From an uncultured SAR86 cluster bacterium (GTDB taxonomy: Bacteria; Pseudomonadota; Gammaproteobacteria; Magnimaribacterales; D2472), in the NCBI GenBank assembly GCA_902520725.1, contig CABYPB010000002.1, forward strand, positions 1 to 64,000: a stretch of DNA of 64,000 bases. The letters are read 5' to 3'. The notes beneath the pieces were generated by a model. It was given only the letters and a program-made list of their open reading frames with translations. It was not told the DNA's origin and did no database searches. Below are positions 43,125 through 54,570 of the stretch, one piece after another. Made by a program: the position numbers and the translations under genes. Position 1 is the first letter of the stretch, and every line of letters starts with the position of its first letter.

Positions 43125-45365
43125 ATGTTTAGTAAAGAATTAGAACTATCAATTGCAAGCTTATTTGATAAAGCTCATGAAGCTAATATCCAATATATTA
43201 CAGTTGAACATCTCTTATTAATGATCTTAAATGATTTTGATGTTAAAGATTTTTTTAAGTCCGAAGATATTAATATTGAATCTATAAAAAATGACTTAAA
43301 TGAGCATTTAAAAAAAACAGTTGTAACCAAAACTGATCAACAAAAAACAGTTCAACCAACTTTAGGATTTCAGAGAGTTCTTCAAAGAGCTGTATTTCAT
43401 ATTCAATCATCTGGAAAGGGTGTTGTGAAACCAATTAATATACTCGTTGCAATATTTTCAGAAAAAGAATCACACTCAGTATTTCTATTGAATAAATTTA
43501 AAATAGGGCGCCTTGATGTTGTTACATACTTATCACATGGTCCAAAAGAAACCAAAGAAGATACTATAGAATCAGAAGAGACTGGTAATGCAGATCAGAT
43601 AAAGTCCTCTAGTGAGAATGACTATTTAATAAATTTAAATAATCTCGTAAAGGGCAATAAGATCGATAAGGTAATTGGAAGGAAAAAGGAGATTGAACGA
43701 CTTATACAAATATTATCAAGAAGAAATAAAAATAATCCTTTATTGGTTGGTGAGTCTGGCGTTGGAAAAACTGCAATTGCAGAAGGTCTTGCATATTTAA
43801 TTTCAAACCAAGATGTACCTTCAATAATTGAAAATACCATTGTTTATTCACTTGATATTGCAGCATTAATAGCTGGAACTAAATATAGAGGAGATTTTGA
43901 AAAAAGACTTAAAGGTGTATTAAACTTCCTTTCAAAACAAAATAATCCAATTCTTTTTATTGATGAAATTCATACTATTATAGGTGCGGGCTCAGCTTCT
44001 GGTGGTTCTTTAGATGTTTCAAATCTTTTAAAACCAGCACTAGGTAAAGGGCAAATACGATGTATTGGATCAACAACTTTCCAAGAATATCGTGGTATTT
44101 TTAATCAAAATCAGGCTTTATCAAGAAGATTTCAGAAAATTGATGTTATTGAACCTTCTTATGATGAATGTGAAGAAATACTTAACGGAATTAAAGATAT
44201 ATACGAAACGTATCATCATGTTAAATACACAGATGAAGCAATTAAGTCAGCTGTTGAACTTTCATCAAAATACATTAATGATAGGTTTTTACCAGATAAG
44301 GCAATAGATGTTATCGATGAAACTGGCGCTTTATTAAATATTAATAGAAAAAGTGATAAAACGTTAAAAGTTAATAAAGCTGATATTGAGATGACAATTT
44401 CAAAGATTACTAAAATTCCTGAACAATCTATATCATCAAGTGATAAGAAAAATCTTAAAAATATTGAAGATAATTTAAAAAGAGTTATTTTTGGTCAAGA
44501 TAAAGCTGTTGAAACATTATCTAATGCAATTAAGTTATCGAGAGTAGGGCTTAGAGATGAAAATAAGACTATTGGATCATTTCTATTTACTGGACCTACT
44601 GGTGTTGGAAAAACAGAAATATCAAAACAATTATCTGAAATTCTTGGCATAGATTTAATTAGATTTGATATGAGTGAATATATGGAAAGACATACTGTTT
44701 CTAGGCTTATTGGAGCTCCTCCTGGTTATGTAGGATTTGATCAAGGCGGACTTTTAACAGAATCTATTGTTAAATCTCCACATTGTGTACTTCTGTTAGA
44801 TGAAATTGAAAAGGCACATCCTGATATCTTTAATATTCTACTTCAAGTTATGGATGCTGGTGTATTAACTGATAACAACGGAAGAAAATCTGATTTTAGG
44901 AATGTTATTTTAATAATGACTACCAATATTGGCGCTGACTTGTTAAGCAAAAGAAACATTGGCTTTGCTGAATCTTCAAACGAAACTGATGCAATGAATT
45001 CTTTAAAAAAACTATTTTCACCAGAATTTAGAAATAGATTAGATGAAACCATACAGTTCAATTATTTAGATAAAAATGTAATTCTTTCAATTGTTGATAA
45101 ATTCTTAACAAAACTTCAAGCGCAACTTGATAAGAGAAATGTTGAAATAGTTGTATCAAAAAATGTTATTAATTGGATAGCTGATAATGGGTATGACAAA
45201 GAAATGGGCGCAAGACCAATGGAGAGATTTATATCTCAAAATATTAAGAAACCACTTGTTGATAAATTATTGTTTGGAAACTTAAAAAGCGGTGGTGTTA
45301 TAAAGCTTGATATAGTGAAGGGTAAATTAAAGTTTACTGACAATAAATCAAAGGTAAAAGTCTAA
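43125..45365 (+). CDS. clpA: ATP-dependent Clp protease ATPase subunit ClpA
   Basis: Clp N domain, two AAA modules (GESGVGKTAIAEG, GPTGVGKTEISKQ), downstream of clpS. Confidence 0.97.
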   Translation: MFSKELELSIASLFDKAHEANIQYITVEHLLLMILNDFDVKDFFKSEDINIESIKNDLNEHLKKTVVTKTDQQKTVQPTLGFQRVLQRAVFHIQSSGKGVVKPINILVAIFSEKESHSVFLLNKFKIGRLDVVTYLSHGPKETKEDTIESEETGNADQIKSSSENDYLINLNNLVKGNKIDKVIGRKKEIERLIQILSRRNKNNPLLVGESGVGKTAIAEGLAYLISNQDVPSIIENTIVYSLDIAALIAGTKYRGDFEKRLKGVLNFLSKQNNPILFIDEIHTIIGAGSASGGSLDVSNLLKPALGKGQIRCIGSTTFQEYRGIFNQNQALSRRFQKIDVIEPSYDECEEILNGIKDIYETYHHVKYTDEAIKSAVELSSKYINDRFLPDKAIDVIDETGALLNINRKSDKTLKVNKADIEMTISKITKIPEQSISSSDKKNLKNIEDNLKRVIFGQDKAVETLSNAIKLSRVGLRDENKTIGSFLFTGPTGVGKTEISKQLSEILGIDLIRFDMSEYMERHTVSRLIGAPPGYVGFDQGGLLTESIVKSPHCVLLLDEIEKAHPDIFNILLQVMDAGVLTDNNGRKSDFRNVILIMTTNIGADLLSKRNIGFAESSNETDAMNSLKKLFSPEFRNRLDETIQFNYLDKNVILSIVDKFLTKLQAQLDKRNVEIVVSKNVINWIADNGYDKEMGARPMERFISQNIKKPLVDKLLFGNLKSGGVIKLDIVKGKLKFTDNKSKVKV

Positions 45366-45366
45366 A

Positions 45367-45585
45367 TTATCTACCTCTAAAAGTAATTCTTCCTACCGTA
45401 AGATCATATGGTGTCATTTCTACTTTAACCTTATCTCCAGTTAATATCCTAATATAATGCTTTCTCATTTTTCCTGATATATGAGCTGTGATTATATGAT
45501 CGTTTTCTAATTTAACTTTAAATTTTGTATTTGGAAGTGTTTCTATAACTTCACCTTCAAATTCTAATTGATCTTCTTTTGACAT
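45367..45585 (-). CDS. infA: Translation initiation factor IF-1
   Basis: [62 protein letters not shown]. Confidence 0.96.
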   Translation of the reverse strand: MSKEDQLEFEGEVIETLPNTKFKVKLENDHIITAHISGKMRKHYIRILTGDKVKVEMTPYDLTVGRITFRGR

Positions 45586-45649
45586 ATGAATGCATTTTAA
45601 ACCAATTATAAAAACTATTGTAATTTAATTATTAAGAATAAGCTTATAA

Positions 45650-48298
45650 TTGTCCATTATGAAAAATAATTCATCATTAATATTAATACTTTGTATTTTT
45701 ATATTAAGTTCATGTGGCGGAGGCGGGTCGGCTCCCTTTTCTTTAACATTACCCCTGTTATCAACCATTTCTATCAACGAAGATAATCCATATACATCAA
45801 CAATTACTGCATCAACAAACTACAAATCACAAATTACTTATGAAATTACTTATTCAACAACTAATGGTGAATCTAATTTAACGACCGCAGGTTTATATAC
45901 CTATGAGCCAAATCAAGATTATTTTGGTGCTGACAGTTTTACTATTAAAGTTACAGCCCAAAGATTGGATGATAATAATATTACTACAGGAGTAACTTTA
46001 ATAAAGAATATGACAATTGCTATTAATATAGCACCTGTAAATGATCCACCCGTAGTAAACATTATAGATGAGTTAAGTGCTTATTCAGATACAAGCTTAA
46101 TTATTGATGACGTATTGAATATAAAAGTTGAGATCATTGATGTCGATAATGAATTAGGTGAGTTGACTTTCTTTGGCCGATTACCGAATGAAAATATAAA
46201 TGCACAACTTGATATAATCTCTATACCAAGTGGTGATGAATTTATAGAAGAACAAAGTTTAGATTTTTATGTTGATTCTATACAAACAGCAGGATTATTT
46301 AATATGAATATTTGTGCTAATGATGGCACTGATTTAACCTGTGAAGGCGACTTAGAAGCCTATTTTATCTCTGATAAAGATGTTCAAACAATTTCTTATA
46401 ACTGCGATGAAGACGAGTTAAATTGTTTATATAGCGAACAATATTTGTACTATTTAGTGGGCAGTTCAGAAACTACAGCTAAAACAGATTATATATTTAT
46501 TGCTGATCAATTAAATGATGCAAGTGATAAAGATGAATTTCATTTAAGGCTTTTACAGTCTGTTAATAATTTAAAAAACTCTGATGCTAGTGAAATGTTT
46601 AATAATTACTTCAATATTAGAGTGTTAGAAGAAATAAACCCATCCGGTGTTTCATTATTCAATATAGAAACAGGTTGTTATGCATCTTGGGATGAAAGAA
46701 TTTATTGCATAGGAAATGTTGATAGAGAAATGATTGGAGATATAGCTGGTAACTGGGATGTAGTTTCGTTTTTAACAACATTAAACGGAAGAGGGGTCGC
46801 GCAAGGTGCTTTAAATATTCAACCTCTATCATCAAGAACCTATGAAATAGTTCAACATGAATTAGGTCATTCACATGGATTTATGGGTGATGAATATGAT
46901 TCACGAGGAGAGCGAACATTCCCTGCCTGGTATGCAGAATTCAGTGTGAATGCAACAGAAGTGTCTGATCCTACAAAAGTGAAGTGGAATCATTTTATTG
47001 AAGATATTACAAACGTTCCTGGTGTTGATTTCGATGTTTGTTATAACTATCCAGATGGTAGTATTTATTATCGTGATGATATGGAATATGAAGATTGTGA
47101 GTGTTACTACAATACCTATGATGAAAATGATACAGATTATGATCCAAATTATCCTGGTATAAATGAAGACGATTCATGTAAAGAAAAAATAGGCTTATTT
47201 CAAGGTACTTACTATGATGAAGTAAAAACATATAGACCAAAATGGATATCTGTTATGTGGTGCTGTTTTCTTGATTATGGAAAAATAAATGTTGAGGGAT
47301 TTGCAGCTGGATCTATTAGAAATCAATTTAATGGATTTACAGATTTTATTATTAAATCTGATGTAAATAATGATGTGGACTTAAATAATTCAGAATCAAT
47401 AGGGGAATATATTACATTTGATATTAATGGTGAATACGATACGAATAAGCTAAAGCTATCATGGTACATTGATGGGATTGAGCAAACCGACTTAGAAAAT
47501 CAATTAGAAGTAACATTTGATAGGCCAGATGATGATTCAATGATAACTTACTCATGGCAAGTTCATGACCTTACAGGAAATTTAATAGCACCAAATGACC
47601 CATTAAATCCTTTAGATCTTTATGGCGGTATTTTTAATCAATATGGCGGCTGGTCATATTATGATCCTGACCCCAATACTAATCCTAATAATAATCCTAA
47701 TAATCCCTATGTTGGTTCTTGGTCATGGCACACGATAAATGGCACTGAAGAAAGAGATAATCAAGTTGATTTATCAAATATTGATAACTACTTATACGCA
47801 GAACAATGTTGTTCGTTAGGCTATAGTTATAAAATAAATTGGAAAAATTATGATCCAACAACAATAAGCACATCAATATCAAAAACTAAGAAAAATAGAA
47901 AAAATAAGAATTTTTTTAATATTAAGCCTGAAATTAATAACAATGAAAATGTTTTAACAGCTGATTTGTCTGATACAAACATAGACATTTCAATTATTGA
48001 AGTTGCTAAAGTAAAGAAAGAGTTTGTTAAAAATAATAATATTAATTTTAATGATAAATATATGATTACATTTCATGATAAGGAAATGAATCCTATTTAT
48101 GCGTTGGGTTTAGGGAATCCATTTGAGACTAGACTTCAACATATAGGATATGAAAAAGAAAGCATTTTCAATATAGAAATACCTATAAAGAATTACAAAA
48201 TAGCATATCCAAGTGATTTAGACCCATATTTTATTACCTACAGCAAAAGGTCAATTAGCAATACTTTTGAAGTAATAAAAGTAGTTAAAATACAATAA
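45650..48298 (+). CDS. Large lipoprotein metallopeptidase, M64 (IgA peptidase)-like, with N-terminal Ig/cadherin-like domain
   Basis: LSSCGGGGS lipobox; VQHELGHSHGFMGDEYDSRG zincin motif; 882 aa. Confidence 0.8.
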   Translation: MSIMKNNSSLILILCIFILSSCGGGGSAPFSLTLPLLSTISINEDNPYTSTITASTNYKSQITYEITYSTTNGESNLTTAGLYTYEPNQDYFGADSFTIKVTAQRLDDNNITTGVTLIKNMTIAINIAPVNDPPVVNIIDELSAYSDTSLIIDDVLNIKVEIIDVDNELGELTFFGRLPNENINAQLDIISIPSGDEFIEEQSLDFYVDSIQTAGLFNMNICANDGTDLTCEGDLEAYFISDKDVQTISYNCDEDELNCLYSEQYLYYLVGSSETTAKTDYIFIADQLNDASDKDEFHLRLLQSVNNLKNSDASEMFNNYFNIRVLEEINPSGVSLFNIETGCYASWDERIYCIGNVDREMIGDIAGNWDVVSFLTTLNGRGVAQGALNIQPLSSRTYEIVQHELGHSHGFMGDEYDSRGERTFPAWYAEFSVNATEVSDPTKVKWNHFIEDITNVPGVDFDVCYNYPDGSIYYRDDMEYEDCECYYNTYDENDTDYDPNYPGINEDDSCKEKIGLFQGTYYDEVKTYRPKWISVMWCCFLDYGKINVEGFAAGSIRNQFNGFTDFIIKSDVNNDVDLNNSESIGEYITFDINGEYDTNKLKLSWYIDGIEQTDLENQLEVTFDRPDDDSMITYSWQVHDLTGNLIAPNDPLNPLDLYGGIFNQYGGWSYYDPDPNTNPNNNPNNPYVGSWSWHTINGTEERDNQVDLSNIDNYLYAEQCCSLGYSYKINWKNYDPTTISTSISKTKKNRKNKNFFNIKPEINNNENVLTADLSDTNIDISIIEVAKVKKEFVKNNNINFNDKYMITFHDKEMNPIYALGLGNPFETRLQHIGYEKESIFNIEIPIKNYKIAYPSDLDPYFITYSKRSISNTFEVIKVVKIQ
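47671..47709 (+). repeat. Short in-frame tandem repeat encoding NPN/NNP-rich linker
   Basis: DPDPNTNPNNNPNNP; reiterated aatcctaataat units. Confidence 0.6.
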
Positions 48299-48327
48299 TC
48301 ATATAGCAATATAATCTTATAGATGAA

Positions 48328-48804
48328 ATGATAGTAGATAGCAAAATAAATGTTAATTCCTCTAAGGATGAAATTATAGAACTTTTAAAATCAAAGAATA
48401 ATCTTGAGAAGTTCCATCCATTTTGTTTAAAAAATAATGTAATAAATTGGGATAAAGATAATTCAGTGGATTATATTTATTATTTTAGTGGTAAAAAATA
48501 TAAAAGAAAATTTATTAGATGGAATAATGATGGATACGATTTAGAAATTTATGATAATAGAAAGTTAGCTAAAATTAGTTGGTCTGTATCAGTAAATGAT
48601 GAACAATCTATTGTTAAGATTCAAGCAGAGCCTTACTTACCATATAAAAGTCGATCCATAAATATAATAATCTTTCATGTGTATGTTAAACATATGTTAA
48701 AAAGTTATTTAAATGCAGTATTAAAGGGTCTTAAGTTTCATATTGAAACAACTAATATCGTTAAAGAAAATCAATTTGGTAAACACCGATGGTATTCTGC
48801 ATAA
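48328..48804 (+). CDS. Hypothetical protein, possibly SRPBCC/START-like fold
   Basis: 158 aa ORF; N-terminal pattern (SKINVNSSKDEIIELL...LEKFHPFC) resembles polyketide cyclase/SRPBCC proteins. Confidence 0.5.
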   Translation: MIVDSKINVNSSKDEIIELLKSKNNLEKFHPFCLKNNVINWDKDNSVDYIYYFSGKKYKRKFIRWNNDGYDLEIYDNRKLAKISWSVSVNDEQSIVKIQAEPYLPYKSRSINIIIFHVYVKHMLKSYLNAVLKGLKFHIETTNIVKENQFGKHRWYSA

Positions 48805-48862
48805 CCTTATAAGTTAACATAATATATATTATGCGAACTAATATATGGCCTAGTATGGATAA

Positions 48863-50653
48863 TTATGTTCGAATTCTACCCTTTTTTCTTAATCTAATAG
48901 ATTCTGGAGTAACCTCAACAAGTTCATCTTCCTCTATAAATTCTAAAGCTTGCTCTAATGTATGATTGATTGGCGGGGTTAGTATTAAGTTTTCATCTGT
49001 TCCAGCTGCCCTAATATTTGTCAGTTGCTTGGCTTTAGTTGGATTAACTGGAAGATCGTTATCTCTTGAATGTAAACCAACTATCTGTCCTATATAAACT
49101 TCTTGACCATGTCCTAGGAATAACTTTCCCCTATTCTGAAGATTAAATAATGCATAAGATAATGTTTTTCCAGCAATCATAGAATACATAACACCGTTAA
49201 TCCTTTTAGCAATATCTCCTGTTTTAATTGGACCATAATGATCAAATATACTTGTCATAATTCCAGTTCCACTTGTTATTGTTAAGAAATGTGATCTAAA
49301 TCCAATTATTCCTCTTGAAGGAGCTATGAATTCTAATTTGATGCGCCCATTATTATCTGATTCAATATTTTGTATTTCAGCTTTTCTTGGCCCAAGTTCC
49401 TCCATAATTGATCCTTGGTGAATATCTTCTATATCAATAACGATATGTTCATATGGTTCATGTATTTCGCCATCTACTTCTCTTTGTATTACCTCCGGTT
49501 TAGATATTGCTAATTCAAAGCCTTCTCTTCTCATTGTTTCTATTAAAACAGATAAATGTAGTTCTCCTCTGCCTGATACTATGAATTTATCTGGGCTATC
49601 TCCCTGTTGAACTCTGAGTGCTACGTTTGAAATCAATTCCTTATCGAGTCTTTCTTTTATATTACGTGATGTTATAAATTTGCCTTCTCTTCCTGCAAAC
49701 GGTGAATCATTTACCTGAAATGTCATTCTTACAGTTGGTTCATCAACTGACAGTGGTGGTAATGCCTCCACACTTATTGGATCGCATACAGTATCAGAAA
49801 TATTTAGTTTATCTACTCCAGTTATACATACAATAGATCCTGCAGTTGCATTTTCTACTTCTATTCTTTGGAGGCCTTGATAACCCATAACTTGTAGAAT
49901 CTTACCTTTTCTAGTTTTACCATCTCTATCAATTACCACAACTTGTTTATTTTGACTTATTGATCCTCTTTTAATTCTTCCAATTCCTATAACACCAACA
50001 TAGTTATTACTATCAAGGGCACTAATTTGTAATTGTAGAGGACCATCAACATTAACCTCTGGAGCCGGTACCTTTTCTAAAATCATATCCATTAGGGGCT
50101 TCATATCAGATGACATATTTTCTACATCTAATCCTGAAATACCCTCTATAGCAGAACTATATATAACTGGAAAATCTAATTGTTCATCGCTACCACCTAA
50201 GCGATCAAATAAATCAAACACTTGGTCAAGAACCCAGTCAGGTCTGGCATCTGGCCTATCAATCTTGTTAATTACAACAATTGGTTTTAAACCTTTCTCA
50301 AATGCTTTTTGTGTTACAAATCTTGTTTGAGGCATAGGACCATCAACAGCATCAACTAATAAAAGTACTGAATCAACCATTGATAATGCCCTTTCTACTT
50401 CACCACCAAAATCAGCATGCCCAGGTGTATCAACAATATTTATTAAGTGATCATTCCAACTAATAGATGTATTTTTAGCTGTTATAGTAATACCTCTTTC
50501 TTTTTCTTGATCGTTTGAATCCATTATTCTTTCTGAATCCATATTTTTACGATCTAATGTTCCAGATTGCTGTAAGAGTTTATCAACCAATGTTGTTTTA
50601 CCATGATCGACATGAGCAATAATTGCAATATTTCTCAGATTTTTTACTGACAT
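48863..50653 (-). CDS. typA: GTPase TypA/BipA
   Basis: [79 protein letters not shown]. Confidence 0.97.
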   Translation of the reverse strand: MSVKNLRNIAIIAHVDHGKTTLVDKLLQQSGTLDRKNMDSERIMDSNDQEKERGITITAKNTSISWNDHLINIVDTPGHADFGGEVERALSMVDSVLLLVDAVDGPMPQTRFVTQKAFEKGLKPIVVINKIDRPDARPDWVLDQVFDLFDRLGGSDEQLDFPVIYSSAIEGISGLDVENMSSDMKPLMDMILEKVPAPEVNVDGPLQLQISALDSNNYVGVIGIGRIKRGSISQNKQVVVIDRDGKTRKGKILQVMGYQGLQRIEVENATAGSIVCITGVDKLNISDTVCDPISVEALPPLSVDEPTVRMTFQVNDSPFAGREGKFITSRNIKERLDKELISNVALRVQQGDSPDKFIVSGRGELHLSVLIETMRREGFELAISKPEVIQREVDGEIHEPYEHIVIDIEDIHQGSIMEELGPRKAEIQNIESDNNGRIKLEFIAPSRGIIGFRSHFLTITSGTGIMTSIFDHYGPIKTGDIAKRINGVMYSMIAGKTLSYALFNLQNRGKLFLGHGQEVYIGQIVGLHSRDNDLPVNPTKAKQLTNIRAAGTDENLILTPPINHTLEQALEFIEEDELVEVTPESIRLRKKGRIRT

Positions 50654-50726
50654 TTTTAATACTTAATAAAGGAATTGCGAATTATAGGCTTAATTTAGTC
50701 AAATGGAATATAGTAAAGAATGTTTT

Positions 50727-51245
50727 TTATCTTAGGCTAGATTTAAGACCTGAAGAAACAATATCCTTGTCTACCATAGTATCATTCGAATCAAATACTT
50801 CACTTTCAAACCATTTGATAAAATCTTCATCTCTGCTTAATTTCCAATAATCCCAAACACTTCTAGCTAGATCAGTTTTCATTGTTCCAAATTTAAGCGC
50901 ATTCATTCGCATGACAAGATGTTTTTCATCTACAAAGCCTTTCTTAACTTTTTCGTAAACATCGAATATATCTACAAGAAGAGTAATAATGAACATTGTT
51001 ACTCTCCATTGTTCAGTATCTGTTAAATCATGCCTACTCCAATCTTTTGAAAGAAATTCAGAAAATTCAGAATCCTTTGTTGTTGCAAAATAACGCTCAT
51101 AAACTCTTTGTGTTAACGAATGCCCAAATTGAGCTTTTGTAATTTCATTTTGTTGATGTATTTGAACAGCTAAATATACTACAGAAACAACCACACCAAG
51201 AGCTGCAATAATTTGAACTATTATGATGATGACTTCACTATTCAT
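50727..51245 (-). CDS. Hypothetical protein with one N-terminal TM helix
   Basis: 172 aa ORF, IIIIVQIIAALGVVVSVVYLAVQIHQQNEITKAQ. Confidence 0.6.
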   Translation of the reverse strand: MNSEVIIIIVQIIAALGVVVSVVYLAVQIHQQNEITKAQFGHSLTQRVYERYFATTKDSEFSEFLSKDWSRHDLTDTEQWRVTMFIITLLVDIFDVYEKVKKGFVDEKHLVMRMNALKFGTMKTDLARSVWDYWKLSRDEDFIKWFESEVFDSNDTMVDKDIVSSGLKSSLR

Positions 51246-51381
51246 ATAAAAGAATAATATACTAAATTTTTAAATTTATATCCTTTAATTTAAGTTTTAA
51301 AATTAATATTCATTAAGTTTTAATAATGCACAAATCATCAAAATTGAATTAATATATAAACAAACAATTAACGGTATATAT

Positions 51382-54231
51382 ATGCAACAACAAATAATAT
51401 TTTCATTAATCTTATTTTTTTCATTAAGTGGCTACTCAGATCCCTTAATGGAACCAACATCAGTTTCAAAAAATTTGTATCCAAATGATATTTTGGTTGG
51501 AAACTATTCAGATGATATTGATAAACCTGATTACTTTCTAGATTTTGGTTATGGTGAGCGTGTTGCAAATCCTAAACAAATTACTGATGCAATAAATGCA
51601 TGGTCACTTCAATCAGATAAAATTAAGGTTGTTGAATACGCTAAATCCCATGAGGGCCGCCCTCTTATGGCAGTTTTTATATCTTCCTCTGATAATATCA
51701 ATAAGTTATCAGAAATTCAGTCAAATATTTCTCTGTTAACTGATGCTAGAAATTTAAATGATAGGAAGGCAATGGAAATAATAGATAATTTACCTGCCAT
51801 AGCATGGATGGCCTACTCAATTCATGGAAACGAAACATCTGGAGCTGATGCAGCTCTTGGAATTATCTATCATTTAATTGCAAGTAATGATTCAGAAGTC
51901 CTTGATATGTTATCTAATATGGTTGTTGTTATTGATCCTATGATGAATCCCGATGGCCGTGATAGATTTTCAAAATCTCTTGAACAATATCGTGGTACAG
52001 CACCCAATTACGATGATCAGTCATTATTGCATACTGGTGATTGGCCATATGGGAGAACAAATCACTATTTCTTTGATTTAAATAGAGATTGGATTTATCT
52101 AACACAACCAGAAACTCAAGGCAGAGTGCCACTTATTAACAAGTGGAGGCCTCAAATTATGGTCGATGGTCATGAAATGGGACCACAGGATACATTTATG
52201 ACTGGCCCTCCAAGAGAACCTATAAATATGAATATTGACAAAGATCTTATAAAGTGGGGAAATATATTTGCTCAAGATCAAGCATCTGCGTTTGACGATA
52301 GAAATTGGCGTTTTTATACAGGAGAATGGCATGAAGACTTATATCCGGGATATTCTTTTTACGTTCAATTTAGAGGTACATTAGGAATTTTATATGAGCA
52401 ATCTAGAATGGCTGAAGATGGGGTAAGAAGACCAGAAGGAACTATTCAGTCCTATAAGGAATCTGTACATCATCAGTATGTTAGTACCATAAGCAATCTT
52501 AAAACTCTAGAAAAAAACTCGAAGGCTATGTACAAGGATTATTGGGATGGAAGAAAATACAATGTTTCAAAAAATGGAGAATATTCAAATCAAACTTTTG
52601 TAATCCTCCCAAACAAAAACATCACAAGATTAAATACACTTGCAGAAAAACTTAAAGCTCAAGACATTAAAATCTATAAAAATATCAAGTCGATAAAAGT
52701 TGAACAAGTTTTAAAACAGAATGGAGTAAAAGAAGAAAATTTTACAATACCAGCTGGTAGTATGATTGTTCCAAATCTTCAACCAGAAGCTCCTTTAATA
52801 GCTGCAATGTTAGAGTTTGATGCTGAAATAAAAGAATCAGTTTTACTTGAAGAAAGGCAGGTTACTTTAAAAAATGGCTCATCTATTATGTATGATACGA
52901 CAGCATTTAATCTGACCATGATGTACGGACTTCCTGCTGTTACTGTTCCTGAAAATATTGAATCAGGTCTTATTAATTGGGAATTAAAGGCACCTGAAAT
53001 TGATACTCAAAAAAGTGCTGTAATGTGGGTAGTTGATGGGGTTGATGATAGATCTGTTTCATTTGCAGCTCGTCTTATGGAACAGAATGTTCAAGTAAGG
53101 ATTATTGATAAAGAATCTACTTTGTCTTCATATCAATTTTCTAGAGGTTCTGTAGCTGTTATAGCAATGGATAATCCCAACATAGAAAATCTTAATGATT
53201 TAGTAAACATAGTTGCTACAGATTTAAATGTTTCAGTATATTCAGTGGACAGTGGTTTTGGCCCAGATGCACTTCCAGATTGGGGAGGAAGACATTTTCG
53301 TCTTTTAAACAAACCACAAATAGCATTATTAAGTCACAGTGGTTTTAGTTCATATGATGTTGGTGTGAGTTGGTGGTCATTAGACCATCATCTGGGGATA
53401 CGACATAGCCAACTTGATGCTTCACTAGTTAATTATGGTGACTTAAGACGTTACAATACAATAATTCTTCCTAGTGGTTACTCCAATATTAACTCTAATC
53501 AACTCAACATAATATCTGATTGGGTTAAACAAGGTGGGACATTAATTGCTCATAATGGCAGCACAAGATATCTATCAAATAATAGTGGAATTGGTTCAGT
53601 TAAAACTATACAAAATACATTTGATGATATAGATGATTATAATATCGATTTGCAAAGAGAATTTTTATCGTTAGATGAAATGATATCCATACCCAAAGTT
53701 TCAAATAAATTATCACTTGAAATTTCATATCCATGGGAATTAAGTAAAACTAAATATACCAAAGATGAGCTTGAAACAAGAGATAAATGGCAGTCTTTAT
53801 TTATGCCTTCAGGAGCTATAGTCGCTGGAAGAATAGATTCTGATCATTGGTTAACATTTGGAACACCTGAAACTATACCATTATTGTACTCAAATTATCC
53901 TGTATTAATGACAGGTGCTAACTCGGAGGCTGCTGTTAGAATTGGAGAACTTGTTTCTAGTGATAGCAATGAATATAGATCTATAAATTGGTCAGATATT
54001 CCACCAAATAATGATTTAAATATAAAAATGAGTGGTTTGGTGTGGCCAGAGGCAGCACAAAGAATAGCAAATTCTGCGTATCTAACTCGTGAAAGATATG
54101 GCAAAGGACAAATTATATTATTTTCTGGTGAACCAAATTTTAGAGGTTCTAGTTTAGGTACAAATAGACTTTGGTTGAATGCGGTTATATATGGTTCAGG
54201 ACTTGGAACAAGCTCAATGGTAAATCCCTAG
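51382..54231 (+). CDS. Secreted M14-family zinc carboxypeptidase-like protein
   Basis: Signal peptide; EGRPLMAVFISS, YSIHGNETSGADAAL (HxxE), NPDGRDRF, MVDGHEMGPQDTFM. Confidence 0.87.
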   Translation: MQQQIIFSLILFFSLSGYSDPLMEPTSVSKNLYPNDILVGNYSDDIDKPDYFLDFGYGERVANPKQITDAINAWSLQSDKIKVVEYAKSHEGRPLMAVFISSSDNINKLSEIQSNISLLTDARNLNDRKAMEIIDNLPAIAWMAYSIHGNETSGADAALGIIYHLIASNDSEVLDMLSNMVVVIDPMMNPDGRDRFSKSLEQYRGTAPNYDDQSLLHTGDWPYGRTNHYFFDLNRDWIYLTQPETQGRVPLINKWRPQIMVDGHEMGPQDTFMTGPPREPINMNIDKDLIKWGNIFAQDQASAFDDRNWRFYTGEWHEDLYPGYSFYVQFRGTLGILYEQSRMAEDGVRRPEGTIQSYKESVHHQYVSTISNLKTLEKNSKAMYKDYWDGRKYNVSKNGEYSNQTFVILPNKNITRLNTLAEKLKAQDIKIYKNIKSIKVEQVLKQNGVKEENFTIPAGSMIVPNLQPEAPLIAAMLEFDAEIKESVLLEERQVTLKNGSSIMYDTTAFNLTMMYGLPAVTVPENIESGLINWELKAPEIDTQKSAVMWVVDGVDDRSVSFAARLMEQNVQVRIIDKESTLSSYQFSRGSVAVIAMDNPNIENLNDLVNIVATDLNVSVYSVDSGFGPDALPDWGGRHFRLLNKPQIALLSHSGFSSYDVGVSWWSLDHHLGIRHSQLDASLVNYGDLRRYNTIILPSGYSNINSNQLNIISDWVKQGGTLIAHNGSTRYLSNNSGIGSVKTIQNTFDDIDDYNIDLQREFLSLDEMISIPKVSNKLSLEISYPWELSKTKYTKDELETRDKWQSLFMPSGAIVAGRIDSDHWLTFGTPETIPLLYSNYPVLMTGANSEAAVRIGELVSSDSNEYRSINWSDIPPNNDLNIKMSGLVWPEAAQRIANSAYLTRERYGKGQIILFSGEPNFRGSSLGTNRLWLNAVIYGSGLGTSSMVNP

Positions 54232-54249
54232 TTATAAATCTAGGGGTTA

Positions 54250-54570
54250 TCAAATGTCGCTATTTTTGGGGCCACATAGAGTAACCTTCAAATTTGCAGC
54301 GCCTCCATCTAATAAAGGATCAAGCATTTCTAATAGGCCTGTCTGAACTCTCCATTCTAAATACTTTTGTTGATGCTCTAAAGTCTTCCAATCCTCAATA
54401 AGGTGAATGGTATTAGTTGATTGCTCAATGTAAGTATCTACAGAAATACATCCATCAAAAGCTCTTGTATCAGGTAATGCAGATTTAAGTGCTTCTTTTA
54501 AAGAGTTTAAAGTTTCAGCTTTAGCTGGGAAGGATACAATAACTAAATTTTCCATAATATTTCCTATCAA
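54250..54570 (-). CDS. Antibiotic biosynthesis monooxygenase (ABM)-fold small protein
   Basis: LVIVSFPAKAETLNSLKEALKSALPDTRAFDGCISVDTYIEQSTNTIHLIEDWKTLEHQQKYLEWR. Confidence 0.78.
   Translation of the reverse strand: MIGNIMENLVIVSFPAKAETLNSLKEALKSALPDTRAFDGCISVDTYIEQSTNTIHLIEDWKTLEHQQKYLEWRVQTGLLEMLDPLLDGGAANLKVTLCGPKNSDI

Noticed and set aside
44065-44307. 80-aa plus-strand ORF inside clpA
   Set aside because: Out-of-frame ORF within a strongly conserved AAA+ coding region.
47671-47709. Possible minisatellite or CRISPR-like repeat
   Set aside because: It is a short in-frame Asn/Pro linker repeat with no spacers.
46659-47882. Three His/Tyr/Leu-rich minus-strand ORFs inside the M64-like gene
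   Set aside because: Antisense artefacts of Asp/Asn/Tyr-rich coding sequence.
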